The position numbers were made by a program, and so were the translations under genes. This document shows, one piece after another, positions 1-16,000 of a stretch of DNA of 64,000 bases; the first letter of the stretch is position 1; each line of letters opens with the position of its first letter. The notes below the pieces were generated by a model. It was not told the DNA's origin and did no database searches. It saw only the letters and a program-made list of their open reading frames with translations. Origin of the DNA: Straminergon stramineum (taxonomy: Eukaryota > Streptophyta > Bryopsida > Hypnales > Calliergonaceae). The stretch is taken from contig OY987266.1 in the NCBI GenBank assembly GCA_963920665.1, positions 21,192,248-21,256,247 of the forward strand, read 5' to 3'.

Positions 1-235
1 GACGACGGGACTCGCCTTGGTGAAGGGCCATTTTAACTGTCTCCACCGCCGAGCGGTAAATGAACCGGTATCTAGGCCTTTGGTGGCAGCCACACCGTCG
101 CGTCAGCCGTGAGTGTACTTGAGCTTTGCTTTGGGTGTCAGTATTCGAGTATACTGCTCCTTCAGACGGAGGACGGCCATTGGTGACGGACTTGAATACT
201 CCGACACAATTTGCATTGAGCATGGTTCCTATCAT
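1..235. other. GC-rich block at the left edge, unrecognised
   Basis: This stretch is clearly richer in G and C than the AT-rich DNA that follows, and the change at about 200-235 is abrupt. It may be the end of a repeat or gene that lies mostly outside the window. No long open frame, transposon end or RNA gene is visible in it. Confidence 0.4.
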
Positions 236-343
236 TAGGAATTGATTTGATTGATCAAAAATTGTGTGGGATCTCCATATTTGTTGGAGAAGGGCGGGAA
301 TCTATCAAATATTTTCAAATTTGTATGGAAAAGTTGTGAACAT

Positions 344-357
344 TTAACCCCTAAAGA
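344..357 (+). repeat. possible stray end of the TTAA-flanked element family
   Basis: TTAA followed by CCCCTAAAG matches the terminal bases of the elements at 12124-13055 and 31121-32664. No matching opposite end was found nearby, so this is at best a solitary remnant and could be chance. Confidence 0.25.
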
Positions 358-400
358 GAGTGGAATACATTTGTCCCTCCTAGCATAGACAATGTGTTTT

Positions 401-747
401 GGGATACAAAGATGTATTTGAAGGTGTATAAAAGCTCCAATTGAATTTATTTCTTTTTTGGTGAACTTATAAAGCACCAATGAGAGTGTTGTATAAAGAT
501 TTGTGATTTTTTCAGACATTGTTATGCAATTTTCAGAAAATGTTGGATTCACAATGAACAAAAATAGTGCATTTGAGGATACAAAGATGTATTCAAAGGT
601 GCAAAAAAAACTCCAATTAAATGGATTTCTTCTTTATGAACTTGTAAAGGTACCAATGAAAGTGTTGCATAAAATTTGTGATTTGTTTTGGATGGTGTTT
701 TTTGCAATTTTTAGAAAATGTTGGATTTACAATGAACAAAACTGGTG
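401..747 (+). repeat. tandem duplication, unit about 175-178 bp
   Basis: Two diverged head-to-tail copies are visible. The marker gatacaaagatgt occurs at 403 and 578, and tgttggatt occurs at 541 and 719. The shared blocks run from the first marker to the acaatgaacaaaa stretch. The 124-codon open frame at 503-877 runs through both copies and is best read as a by-product of the duplication, not a gene. Confidence 0.75.
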
Positions 748-2399
748 CAAATTCAATCACATGTACTATCAACTCTGTCAAGGTGTGGAATGTCAAAGGA
801 AATTCCAAAGCACTTGCCAATTTTGGAATTGCATGGACAAGTCGAATGTGAAGGTGGTTATGCTTTTGCTTTTGTAATAAACAAGTGAAAATGTAGTAAA
901 TTATCTCTACATGATTGGGCTTGAAATCACCTTACTTTGGGTTTGTATAAGGAGAACGGGATGTACCTATAAGATTGCGTGTGGGAATAGTGACCTTGTA
1001 GCACTTAGAGGTGATTTTTATTCTTCAAGTATGGAATCCATTCCTTATTGATTTTACTTCATTGTTTGGAGAATGACATTTATTCTTTGTACAACATGAA
1101 GACAAGAATTGGATTTAGCGATGGAATGGGTTAGCAAGTAATAAAATCTATTGTATAATTATTGCTTATTATACTAGTCACCCTTTAAAAAAATGCAACC
1201 TTGACCAATATATGTAGTCATGTTCTAGTATTTCAATGTACTTCTACCTAACTTTAGGTGCTTTTGAGAATTATACCAAATTCGACCCAAAATATGAATG
1301 AATGCATGCACGTATAATGGCTATAAAACACATCTCATAGTCCCAATTTTTTTCCAAAAAAATTGCACAATTAGCATCATTCTAGAGGTCAACTATTTCT
1401 AGATTATGTTGATATCCAATACAATCATTTTCTCTATCAAATATGGGGGTTTGCGCATTTTGAAGACTCAACAGGTTTTTCATTTCCCTCAGGGAGTAAA
1501 GTTTTGTTTGCAAATGATCTAGTATTCCTAAAACAAATTTTGATGTTAGAGTAGCATATATAATATTTTATTTTTTCTTAAATGAACTTTATGGTGTAAA
1601 AAATGTACACAATTTTATAAGTGCAAGAATTTGAATAGTGCAAAAGTTTGAATAGAACAAGCTAAGATTCCTTGAACTAATTGCATGAATTATGAGTGAA
1701 TGTGGTCTAATTGGTGTGAGCATTTTGATGAAATCTGATGAAATTTGACTAAAATTATATCTGAAAGTACATGAAAATGAATGGGAATATATATTCTTAA
1801 ACTAGATTGTTTGTTTTGTTTTGTTTTTTATAATGAGATCTCTGAAACCATATATCCATGAATTGCATTCTTAGTATGGTCAGAAAGTTCTCTAGGAGAA
1901 AAGGTGCATAGACTTTGTTTTGTGGCATTCCCACACATGATTAAAAGATATTGAATTTCAAATTAGACAAATGACTTTTATTTTTATTTAAAGAGATTAA
2001 GGAGGACTAGCCATCACTTTTGTGGCAATTACAAGAGACATCCCAATAGCTATGGCAACAACATAGGACATACTAGTTATGATGAAAATTGGATGAAATC
2101 ACAATATTTGGTTAGTATGAAAATAGTGTAGGCCACACTATGTTGATTTTATCTAATTATTGTGAACTATCATATTAGTGTGCCTTACAAATTTTCATGA
2201 TTTCAACATTAATACAAATTAATGTTATTTGATTGAAACAACTTGTATAATAATCTATAACATCATTAAAATCAAAAGTAGATAGAACATGGTTATATGG
2301 ATGAAATTATGTCAAAATAGAAGAAAATTTGGTGATATGACAAATATGAAATTATTACTTAGAAACATATGATTCATTTCAATAGACCACAAGTCTAGT
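748..2399. other. AT-rich DNA, nothing recognised
   Basis: No frame of useful length, no paired terminal repeats and no conserved motif were seen. Composition is uniformly AT-rich. Confidence 0.5.
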
Positions 2400-3180
2400 G
2401 GAGTGTATATCATTATGAATTCACTCTAACATACAACTTAGTCAACAATAGAATGTACTATGGGACTCAAAATTTTTCATATACATCAAACCTTGCCATA
2501 ACTAATTGAGAAATTAGAATTTGCTATCAATTTTAGAGATGTTGAGGTACTAGTAACACACTTGTATACAATGATTTTTCAAAATTTCGAAATAAACTTA
2601 TAAACATTTTAAAAGTTTAATTCAAATTTGTTTATGAATTTTTCTTAAGCATGTGAATTTTTAAAAAATATTCTTCAAAAAGTAGAATGAGAATTCTCTT
2701 GGAAATTTTGTAGTAAGAATTTCATGAATTTTAAAATATTATTGATTGAAATATTATTCAGAAAAATTATATTTTGAATATTTCACTCCAAAAATCTCAA
2801 AAATATTATGAAAAATAATATATAAGTATTTTCAAAAATTTATATAAGTTTTTGGAGATTTTGGAATTAACTATAATGAATGTAAATATTTGTAGTCATA
2901 TTTTAGTCAATAATATTTCACCCAATAAAACTTTAAATTCATAAAAAAATTTACCGCAAATTTCCAAAAGGAATTCTCAATCATTCTACTTACTTGTATT
3001 AAAAGGCTTCTTTCATCAATAATCTTGATTAAATTAAAAAAATCCAAGTTCTTTTAAAAATCTTTGAAATTTTCTTTTATGGATAAATCATTGTTAGTAC
3101 CACAACATGTCTAAATTTGTTGAAAATCTCTAATCTCTTCCTAGTTTTAGCAAATTTTGTGAATATGTAAAACATGCTAG
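2400..3180 (+). repeat. old dispersed repeat, copy 1
   Basis: This stretch aligns in order with about 4500-5255. Shared blocks include taactaattgagaaatt (near 2500 and 4580), agtaacacactt followed by atgatttttcaaaa, and a stretch with atttgttgaaaat near 3115 and 5193. The copies are strongly diverged with many indels. No terminal structure could be fixed, so the element class is unknown. Confidence 0.5.
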
Positions 3181-4499
3181 TAATTGCAATGCCTTTTATT
3201 TGAACTTCTACATCAACAATTCCTTTGCCAATGTATTAATGTTAGGCAAATCTTACTTCAATAGGACAAAGCGGTTTATGTGAACATTGTAGGAACTCTT
3301 CTTGAGTAGTTTGATGTGTCAATAATGTCAAAACCAAATATGGGGTTTGAAAATACAAATCTAAATTTGAAATGACTATGTTATTTATTATTAAGTATTT
3401 AATAATGTTTTTTTCAGTTTAAGAAATGACATAAATTCACATCATTTCTTAAAGATCAAAGTCCACATTCTCCCAATTGAAAAGATGTAAGATAAATTAT
3501 AATTGGAAGAATATTGAATGACAATTTTTAAAAAAAATTTAAAATATGATCCATGAATTATATCTATATGACTGTATGGCTAAATCATTTATCACCAATA
3601 AAATTTGAAATCAATAATTGAAAATTCTTTTTAGAATTAATTATAAAAATGAATATTTATAATTAAAATTTTTGCTCTTTAAGTCCCAAATTTTTTAATT
3701 CTAATTATGAAAATGTTTAGAAATTTTTATTCCACTTATTTATTCTTGAAGAGTCATTTTTTGAATTGGAAATGTCATCTTTTGAGGTCAAAAATACCAA
3801 AGCCCTTGGAATTATAGAATATTCATAAAGGAAGGTTTTCAAAGTTTGCACCAAACAAATGTAAGAGAACTAACTCAAGAATCTACAAACATTTAAATGG
3901 ATAAAAAAAACAAGTTTTTGCATGCTTTGGACATTATTGCACACAATCTATTGCTTAAAATATGAATGCCTAGTCTTTGGGGGATTGATGACAATTTTGG
4001 CAAGAAATTTCTATTTGTACAATATATTTGCAAATAATTTAGGTATCAATTTTTAGTGCCCATAATAAAATTAGAAATTTCTCTTCAAAGCAAATGTTCA
4101 CTTGTATTGACTTTCAAGAATTCTTTCTATCATTTGATAAATGTAGAAGCATGATTTCTTCTTTCTCTTAGTATATTTTATCATATTCCTTGATTTTCAT
4201 TCTAATTCCTAAGGTACAAGCATTTAGAAGTGTCTTTTTTCTTAAATCCCTAAGGTCAAGTTTTCTTTTCTTTTAAACTCAATAGAAATACAAACCAAGT
4301 TATTTCATAATTTTTGTATACTCAAGTAATATTTTGTGAATTTTCAAAATTAGAAGCATTGGATACCAATAGGGCAAATTGATGCCATGACTCCCTGTAG
4401 TATATGGTGGGATGGACGATCCACTCAAAAGCTTGTAGTCATCTCACATATTATGCTTACTAAATCCAAAAAGATCACAAGGGACAAATTTTTTTGATG
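3181..4499. other. AT-rich DNA, nothing recognised
   Basis: Lies between the two diverged copies of the repeat. It holds only short AT-rich frames and homopolymer runs. It could be the interior of a decayed element whose ends are the flanking repeats, but no coding remnant was recognised. Confidence 0.4.
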
Positions 4500-5255
4500 A
4501 ATAACTTTCACGAATTATAGAAACATAAATTTCACCTACCGTGGTTCTTGTAAGGTTTTATACACCTCAAAGATTGACATAACTAATTGAGAAATTGGAT
4601 TTTTTTCAACAAACTTTGTGTACATTGAAGTAAAAGTAACACACTTGGATATCATGATTTTTCAAAATTTTCAATTTTAAAATATTGATTCAAATTTATT
4701 GATGGAAAAACCTTTGAACACAAGTTCAAAATTTTCAAGGTTCTTCAATAAGAGGAGTGAAAATTCTTTTAGGAATTTTGTGGTAAAAGTTTCATGAATC
4801 CTAAAAATTTAGTTGAATGAATAATTATTGATTGGAACATGACCCTAAGTAATTGTGTTTTTTTATTACTCATTCCAAAAAATTTCAAAAAAATCATGAA
4901 AAATAATATATAAATATTTTATAAAATTTCCAAAATTCCCACAAAAAATAAAAGTATTTGGGTCATATTTCAATCACTCAAATTTTAAAATTCATTAATC
5001 TTTTCCACAAAATTCCCCAAAGTAATCTTATTCTACTTATTAAAGAGTCTTGAAAATTATATAATTATGTTAAAACATTGAATTTAAAACAATGAATTTG
5101 AGTGAAATTTACAAGGATGTAAATTTTCTTTCATTCTTTCAAAAAATCAAATTATACAAGTATGTGTTACTTGTTCCTCGTCATGTCCAAGATTTGTTGA
5201 AAATGTTGAATTTCTCAATTAGTTATAGAAATTTTTATAAGTATACAAAACATTT
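4500..5255 (+). repeat. old dispersed repeat, copy 2
   Basis: Direct-orientation partner of 2400-3180, with the same order of shared blocks. The 61-codon frame at 5092-5277 lies mostly in this repeat and has no counterpart in copy 1, so it is not called as a gene. Confidence 0.5.
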
Positions 5256-5349
5256 TGAAAGTTGTTGTATTCATTGAAGATTCTTATAGTTTTTTGTTGA
5301 CTAACTTGGTTAACCCTATAAGGATGCTACAAACCTAAAAGGTCTAATG

Positions 5350-5785
5350 GATGACTACATTGTTAATTGTAGAAACAAAGAATACATCTATTGGTTCAAT
5401 AATCAAAGTATGTTTTTTGGTGACTACCTTAGTCATGTGGGGGCATATTCTTCCTATGTTAAACAATTGCCTTTGAAACATGAAGTACTTCAACTCCCAT
5501 AGGGTGCCTCAAAGAACACTTTAAAATTTGTGGCAATTTTAGATGAAGGTAGGTGACCATTTGAAGCCCAAATGTGCATGGCACCATGACAAGATTATTA
5601 CAAAAATGACACAATTGGGTGCAACTACCTCATCAGGATTTTTTGGTGAAGTAAATGAAACACTTTATTTCAAGCACTTTCTTGGCAATGGTTTTTTTTA
5701 TGGGGATTTGGTAGCCATTAGCACTAAAGTAATGGATCTTACACTGAAAAGAAAATCTTGGATGAAATCACCAGATTGTAGATGA
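5350..5785 (+). pseudogene. decayed coding-like sequence, unknown family
   Basis: Two open stretches in different frames follow each other. One starts with ATG at 5350 (MDDYIVNCRNKEYIYWF...) and closes at 5502. The other starts with ATG at 5543 (MKVGDHLKPKCAWHHD...) and closes at 5785. Amino-acid composition is more protein-like than in the surrounding AT-rich DNA, and the frame change between them suggests one old gene broken by indels. I do not recognise the family and find no transposon motif. It lies directly beside a MITE. It could also be chance open frame. Confidence 0.3.
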
Positions 5786-5799
5786 AAACAAAATTATAG

Positions 5800-6072
5800 A
5801 TACATCAGGAACTATCCCCTCCCCCCCCCCCCCCCCTTGTCTTAGTACTATTGCAATATTGTTTCAATGGTTACATAGTCTAGTATTAAAAGTGTATTGT
5901 TGTAGTACAATATCAATACTGCAACAAAATAATATTTAGTAGGAATAGTGCATTCCATTAAAACTATATTGTTATAGTACTAATTTTATACATTAACAAT
6001 ATACTTTCAATACTAAACTGTGTAACCATTGAAACAATATTGTTTCAATGGGGGGTTACTTTCTTGATGTAT
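5800..6072. mobile_element. foldback MITE interrupted by a poly-C tract
   Basis: The left part (atacatcaggaactat..., then ttgtttcaatggttac) is matched in reverse complement by the right part (gtaaccattgaaacaatatt..., ending tgatgtat at 6065-6072). The arms are about 120 bp with scattered mismatches, and the middle joins them almost without a loop. No coding capacity is present. The left arm has a run of 16 C where the right arm has only 6 G. A target-site duplication could not be fixed, so the superfamily is open. Confidence 0.75.
5821..5836 (+). repeat. poly(C)16 homopolymer
   Basis: Sixteen consecutive C, preceded by CCCCT. It lies inside the left arm of the foldback MITE. The corresponding position in the right arm is a run of six G at 6050-6055, so the tract seems to have expanded in one arm. 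Confidence 0.9.
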
Positions 6073-6341
6073 GTGATATGTGCTAATGTGATATTTTCTA
6101 TCCAACATGTGGATGAATGTTGAAATTTGGAGCACCACTATAACATTTACCATCATCACTTTGGCACTTCATAAGAAATGAAAAGAAAACTAACATTAAA
6201 GAGTTAACCCCTACATGACACAATGGACATTTCTTGTCCACTGAATGTCAAGGAATTCTCCTCTACAAGACATAATTGCAACTATTCTTCCTCAAAATTA
6301 GGGATGGAAAGGGGAGATCTTCTACAGTAGTTTGACTCCCA

Positions 6342-6614
6342 ATGAGTATTTTTAATTTTTATAAAGTAGAGGATGTCACACGGTTTCCACGGTCAACAGC
6401 CTGGCGTCAAGGGGTTAAGGAGGCTTTTGAGGGTTTGGGGCTCCAGTGCTCTACCATACGTTCGGTTTCCTACAACTCCAAGTATGACAAAAGTGGTTGT
6501 TTTTTGGCGTTAGTATCTGTCCTGGATATTGGTAGAAGGCAATTTGTACTTGATGACAGAGAAGCATATCTTCCGAATGATGGGTGTCACCTCTGGCCAC
6601 CACTGGTTGCTTGA
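6342..6614 (+). other. unrecognised 90-codon open frame in a GC-richer block
   Basis: The frame begins MSIFNFYKVEDVTRF and includes AWRQGVKEAFEGLGLQC. Base composition from about 6360 to 7140 is far more GC-rich than the flanks, which suggests old genic or transposon coding sequence. An overlapping minus-strand frame (6510-6701, ending KLPSTNIQDRY) is equally open, so the coding strand cannot be chosen. No family was recognised. The block lies just downstream of the gamma-tubulin 3' end and could be an exon or pseudo-exon of a neighbour. Confidence 0.25.
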
Positions 6615-6705
6615 GAGATGCGTGATGAGTAGAGAGCAGGAATTAATCACACCAACCAAGCTGTCGAAAAAAAGAGTAGCAGCACGGCTCCTTTCAATCA
6701 CAGGT

Positions 6706-6734
6706 CCCCTCCCTCCCTCCCTCCCTCTCCCCTC
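6706..6734 (+). repeat. CCCT-type simple repeat
   Basis: Pyrimidine-only tract made of CCCT units with slight irregularity at the right end. Short microsatellite. Confidence 0.8.
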
Positions 6735-7013
6735 TGGCTGCTGACCTGCTGGGTGTTGCGTAGCTTGACAGGTTCAAGTACAACCCCCAATTACCCAACT
6801 GGAGTGACTTACATCTGACACCACCCGAAATATATTGGGTACTTTATCAGTCACACTTCTATTGAGAACCTCAGAGAGACAGGTCTGGTATCAAAGGCTG
6901 CTGCTATATCAGCAGCTCTTCTTCTTGCCTTTTTGCAGTTGAAATATTCACGCAGAGCCTAGAAATTCCTCGCCAAAGAGACGACAAACATGCCCTGCCT
7001 GGAGCCTCCGATA

Positions 7014-7136
7014 TCAATGGGGAGCGGAAGAGGGCAAGTCCTCCGTCGATCCAGGATTTTCAATGTAGGCCACATTGTCAACACACAGCACGCTTCCCCT
7101 GATGCCAAAGTGGTTAAAACTTAAAAGGAACTTCAT
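7014..7136 (-). other. short open frame of 40 codons, possible exon
   Basis: Minus-strand ATG at 7136 opens MKFLLSFNHFGIRGS and continues through VLCVDNVAYIENPGS to a stop at 7014-7016. The residue mix and balanced codons look like real coding sequence. The opposite strand also holds a 43-codon frame starting at 6990 (MPCLEPPISMGSGRG). I do not recognise either. It sits about 200 bp past the gamma-tubulin stop on the same strand, so it may be a fragment of a second gene or a pseudogene. Confidence 0.25.
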
Positions 7137-7332
7137 GGTCACCTCGTCAACAACTTAGGGCAAATGATTGGTGACCAAGGCCAAAAGTCCTCAGTCGGCA
7201 ATGCTAGTAACTGGTTACTCAATGGTAGCTTTGTAGAAAATGGTAAAAAAATTGAAGGTTAAAAAAACAAAACTACTACTGCACATTGGACTAGGTATGA
7301 CTACAAAAATTAGGCACTAGGAAATAAATATT

Positions 7333-10954
<3,622 letters not shown>

Positions 10955-11260
10955 CTTGCAACCTCTTCAGCGGATGCCGGTCTTTAACGATTGTGATTCT
11001 ATAAAAACACAAGAAACTAAGTCGATTTGCACTCTAAGAAGCTCGAAAACAAAGCTGCTGCTGCGTGAATCGCTCCCCTTCAAAAAACACGGAATGGATT
11101 CAAATGCACGGAATGGACTGCCATTACTTAGAGAGGCAGAACGCAAACAAGGCCGGACTGGGCAGGGAGGAGGAAGAGGACGTTGGAAATGTTCTTGATG
11201 AGTACAGTTTGGGTGGGAATATGTTCGTATTGGGTACATGTTAGTTCCCCAGAGCATTAC
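10955..11260 (-). promoter_or_regulatory. 5' flank of gamma-tubulin
   Basis: Immediately upstream of the start codon on the minus strand is a mixed-composition stretch that is GC-richer than the DNA beyond about 11330. The base change suggests the 5' UTR and proximal promoter end there. A weak TATA-like ttttatag lies at about 10999-11006, close to the ATG, and I do not trust it. No telobox or other clear element was found. The overlapping frames at 10956-11198 and 10967-11257 are not convincing genes. Confidence 0.4.
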
Positions 11261-12123
11261 TGCTTTCGCCGTTCGGCATTTGAGCGGGATCAGCAGGTGG
11301 ACCGACTGGCTTTAAATTTATGATTTCAGCCAGTGTTTGTTTTTTTCATTTTGGAGAAGGAACCAGTTGTTTCTTCAATACCCAAATGATACTTGGGTGA
11401 TACTTGGTGATATCTATGTGAAAACTAGGTGATACCTAGGTAAATATTGGCTACTGGTCTTAAGATACAACAATAATTTAGCTATTTTGACCCCCCAAAA
11501 TGAAACTTTCCTTTACAAACAACATCTTTTGGCTGTAGCCAAGTGGCGAAAATTCGAGCATAAGAAAAACACTGATTTCAGCTTAGAATTGTTATCACAG
11601 AATTTTTGTAAGTTTTGTTGTTTTTCCATTTAATTTTTAAAAATTTGAATTTTTTTCATTTAACCCTTGAGATTCCGTTGTGGGAAGGCGGATGTGGATT
11701 TTGATGCTTTTTTGACAATATAAAGTAAGAGTCAAGAGTTGAGAGTCTAAGACATTAAATCTTCATTTTTGCAAGTTTTCTTTTTCTCACAATCCAATGG
11801 TAATTAGAGGCTGAATTTCATTTAGGCATATGGTTGGTTAAAACAATTGTTGATTTCTTTGGAGACCTCATAATCTTTTTTTATTTTATATTCCTACACC
11901 ACATAGAATTGACAAGAAAAAAAGAGAGAAAATAAATAAAAACTCCTAGTACAATCTCGAATTGTCATTAATATGAATGAATCCTTTAATACTAGTAACT
12001 ATATTTATATATTAAGCATTTTTTAAAATAAAATATTTCTTTAGAAAATACTTATGTGTCATTTATGAGCTTCAATTTTATAGCAGATGAAAGAACATTA
12101 TATGTGTAAATGTGTAAATCAAT
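11261..12123. other. intergenic, nothing recognised
   Basis: Holds a short degenerate tandem of gatacttgggt / gatacttggt type at about 11388-11450 and AT-rich DNA after that. No gene or transposon end was recognised. Confidence 0.45.
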
Positions 12124-13055
12124 TTAACCCCTAAAGGACCAAGGCCTTTTTTCTGCAAAAACACTCAAAACTGCCATTTTTAGAGCGAAGAGTAAAAATC
12201 TTTGAAAATTTTATTTTTTGCACATCTAATCGTATGATCTTACACCTAAATAGTATGAAGATGCGTGGAAAAAATTTCAGAAATTTTGACCCCATAGATT
12301 GCAAGATATCTGCGTTTAAAGTGAAGAAAACAAGTTTTTTCACATATTTCGGGACTAGGTTATATAACTTTGAACCTTCTTAACTTTAATTTTTTGCACT
12401 ACAAAGTTTTGAGCTTTAAATCTTTATGGTGGAGAATTGAGTTGAGAGTCTAGGAAAAAAAAGAAAATACAAAAAAAAATTAAATTTTGATTCTTTAAAA
12501 AATTGTTAAGTAGGAGTAGGTATGAGATAGAAGGAAAATCTAAATTATTAATATCTCTAAGATGGAATAAAAATGCACTAATTTCAATGGTAAGATTGTT
12601 CTAGAAGGCAAATCAAACAATACGAAACTTTTCTTTTTGAAAAATTGTAAAAATTGCATTCAGAAATGAATCCTACAAGTTATTTTTTCAAGATGATGCT
12701 TTAAGTGCCCCCAAAACAAGATTGTCTATAACTTTCTCGTAACAAATTCAAATGGAATGAATCAAAGCTTTCCATGTAGAAAAAAATACAATCTATAGGG
12801 GAAAAAAATAAAAAATAAAAAAATTCAAATTTTTGAAACTTTGTTTTGCTACCCCACCTCCCTTGTTTTGAGTTTATTTGGGCATAACTTTTGTTCCCAG
12901 GCACCAAATGAAAAAAGAATTATATTCCCATGAAGTTAATCAATTTTTCTATCTACATAAAAAGTTTCAAAAAATCAGGACAGAAATTGAGACCATAAGT
13001 ACCTGCCTGAAATCTCATTTGTCCCTTGAAGGGACAATGGTCCTTTAGGGGTTAA
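12124..13055. mobile_element. TTAA-flanked TIR element, piggyBac-like ends (copy P1)
   Basis: TTAA at 12124-12127 and again at 13052-13055 flanks a 924-bp element. Its ends are perfect inverted repeats of 14 bp (CCCCTAAAGGACCA), with looser pairing beyond. TTAA duplication and a CCC-type terminus are typical of piggyBac, whose canonical end begins TTAACCCTAGAAAGA. No transposase frame is present. The minus-strand frames at 12131-12343 and 12701-12907 are short, so it is non-autonomous. Three further members lie in this window. Confidence 0.8.
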
Positions 13056-16000
13056 TTCTTTTGGGTTATTTTTAAAGGTATATTGTACCTAGTGGTTAGG
13101 GTTGGCAAAAAATAATTGTAAGATAAATGCCAATTTTTTTAAGAATTAGTATTTCAATTCTTTACGGTATTGACAAAAAAGAAATATTGGAAAATATTGG
13201 AAAAATGTTTTTAATTTTTGGTAGTTTAAATAAATGTAAGGCAATAAATGTTGAGCTTGCCTTCTAAGTATAGTAGTGAAGTTTCAATAATTGAATAATT
13301 TTTTTAGGGAGTGTAATTCAAACAATTGATTTTAGGTATATCATATGATAAAAATTACTAAATTGAGTATTTATTTAAGAAGCTAGGAATCATTGTTGAT
13401 GTTTGTTATATTAGTATATCATGTAATTGTTTGAATTTAAATTTATAAGATTTACAAAATGTATATGTAATTGTGAAAATATTTGATTAACTAAATGTTT
13501 TATACACCCTTTTCAAAAAAACTTAAAAAATTCAATAGTATTACAATTAGTAAGACAAAGTTAAACATTACTATAATTTTTCTTAAACAAAGGAAACTAA
13601 TGCTAGAAGACATACACATGAACAAATGAAGAACTTCTAACAATTTTTGGAAATACTACTACAATAAAGAAAAAATCAATATGTGCAAAATATATCATTG
13701 ATGTACTAATGTATAGTACATTGTCCATGAGCACTTACCACACTCTTCCAATTCAACCACACGCATCCACTTTAAGCTTCACTACCATGTACAATTGAAT
13801 TGAAAGAGGAAGCAAACATGATTCAGGAATGAAGGTGAACAACACAAGTCCATTCTACTAGGGAATGATGAAAGAAGAGATAAGCATGTTTTCATTTTTT
13901 ATTGGTATATATAAGAGATCCATTTCTTTGAGGAAGTTGTTGTCAATTTCCAGCCTATATGTTTGTCATGACATCATATGTTCAACATTTGTACGACAAT
14001 TTTGATTCTTGTTGTTGGGCTTAGTTTTTGATTCCATGCCACCATTATCAATTATTGTATTATATTTGTCAACTTCACTAAGTGTTGGGATCTTCTATCT
14101 CTACATCAAAGTATTATTAAGAGATGCTTAAAATTTTGAGTGTCATTGCAATTGTAGGGCTTACTAGAGAATATTCAATGACAATTTCTTCACCTATATA
14201 TTCAATTTTTTACATTAACTTACTATTTGAATTTCATTTAGAAAAATTATTGGTGAGGACCTATTGCATTTGAAAAAATCTAGTTAAATATTTTTAGAAT
14301 TATTTTGTTTTGAAGGTGCTAGTAAAGTACTATAGCTAAAATTTGAAGTTTCAATGTCAACAACAATTAATAAGATACAATAGTTGTTCATTAAAATTCA
14401 TCAAGTAACTTATTTTTAAAAGATAAAACATTTGAAATTGAAATTTAGATATTGTAGTACAATTATAATATCTAGACACATATACTTGACTTGAAATTAT
14501 GGTGATTTCAAGAATTGCTTCAGTTTCTAGATTCTTTAAAGTATTTTTTTATTGTCATAGTTTTTGATTTCATCTCTTCTAATTTGTTGTTCACTTATAA
14601 TTGTTGTACAGTAGAGGCTAGAGTTGGACACTTTCTACATGGAAGAATTACAAGGACAAAGAAGCATGAACAATAAGTGGAACGAAGATTACTAATATGA
14701 AAGCCAAGAAAATAAGCTCCGCCATCACAAATTAGATACACTAGTGTAAACATCTTAGTACTCACTTTTGGAACCTACTTTTAAAAATCTACAATGGCAT
14801 TCGATGAAGAGATGATAGTGACAAATTATTTGTTATTCTTTTTGGATAAACTATTTTGAAATAAACTTCATCAATTGGATTTGAGACTAGGGCAAGTACA
14901 AAGGCGATCTCCCTTATTTTTTGAAACTTTTTCTATGAAAATTGAATTTATTTAATTACATTAATCTCTAAATGCCAATGCAACCATTTTATGGTTGTTG
15001 CCCTAGTATTCCAAGTTGCCCATGTAAAAAACCCTTCAATTTTTGAAGAAAAAATATCATTCTTGCTAGAAAATATGTGTTGGATTTCATGGTGTAGTTA
15101 GATTTTCACTTGTATGTGAAAAATCCTCATTTAGAAATCAATTCTCCATAATCAAAAAGACTTGCAAAAATTCAATGTGGTTCAACTTACTATAGTCAAT
15201 GGGAAAGTAGACATTATTTTTTTAGCAACTTACATTGTTGTTGCAAGATTTTACTAGAAGGCTAGGATTGCCTACTCTTTTTTCATAGGCCGGCCTCATT
15301 GTTATAAAAATGGTTTGTCACAAGTAACGGTTTCAACTATAGACCTAAAAAATAAACTTCTAAAAGCTTTGACAAGGCCATCCATCAAGAATGAAGTCTA
15401 CTACCATTGCTTTAGAAACAATTTTCATCTTAAGTCATCTAACCTTCATTATATATACCTTTTTGACAACAATTGTTGACTAATTTTTAGACCATTTTAG
15501 CTCTTCTACAATTCCAAATTGATCTTGGCATTAATTACTAGGCACCACCTACCTATATGTGATGAAGCTCATTTCAACCAATTTGTTGACATTGGTACTA
15601 CAAAACTAAAATAAAAGGTTAGCCCCAACAATGGATGGCAACTATAAATTTGAATTGGCCCTACTTTACAAGCCTTATTTGAATATCATTGATCATTTAT
15701 TCTCTCTATTGCTAGATAAACCAATTCCTTGAGAGATAGATCCCCTTCAAGATTCTATCCAATTTGTTTACACCTCCTATTTCTTTTCACCATACATGTG
15801 CAATTCTATTAGAGTGGGACAATTCTTGATCACCTCTCTACTCCATTGCAAATTGGAGAGATTCAAGTATGCTAGCAAAAATTATAATTAGTGAATTGCT
15901 CACTAGTCACCATTGCCAAAAATTGAAAAACAGTCATCTATCAAAATGTGTTTGTTATTCTTGGATGGATAAAGTACAAATGCATTGGAGGGATTGATGT

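Noticed and set aside
503..877. 124-codon frame near the left edge
   Set aside because: It runs through two copies of a tandem duplication and has no motif.
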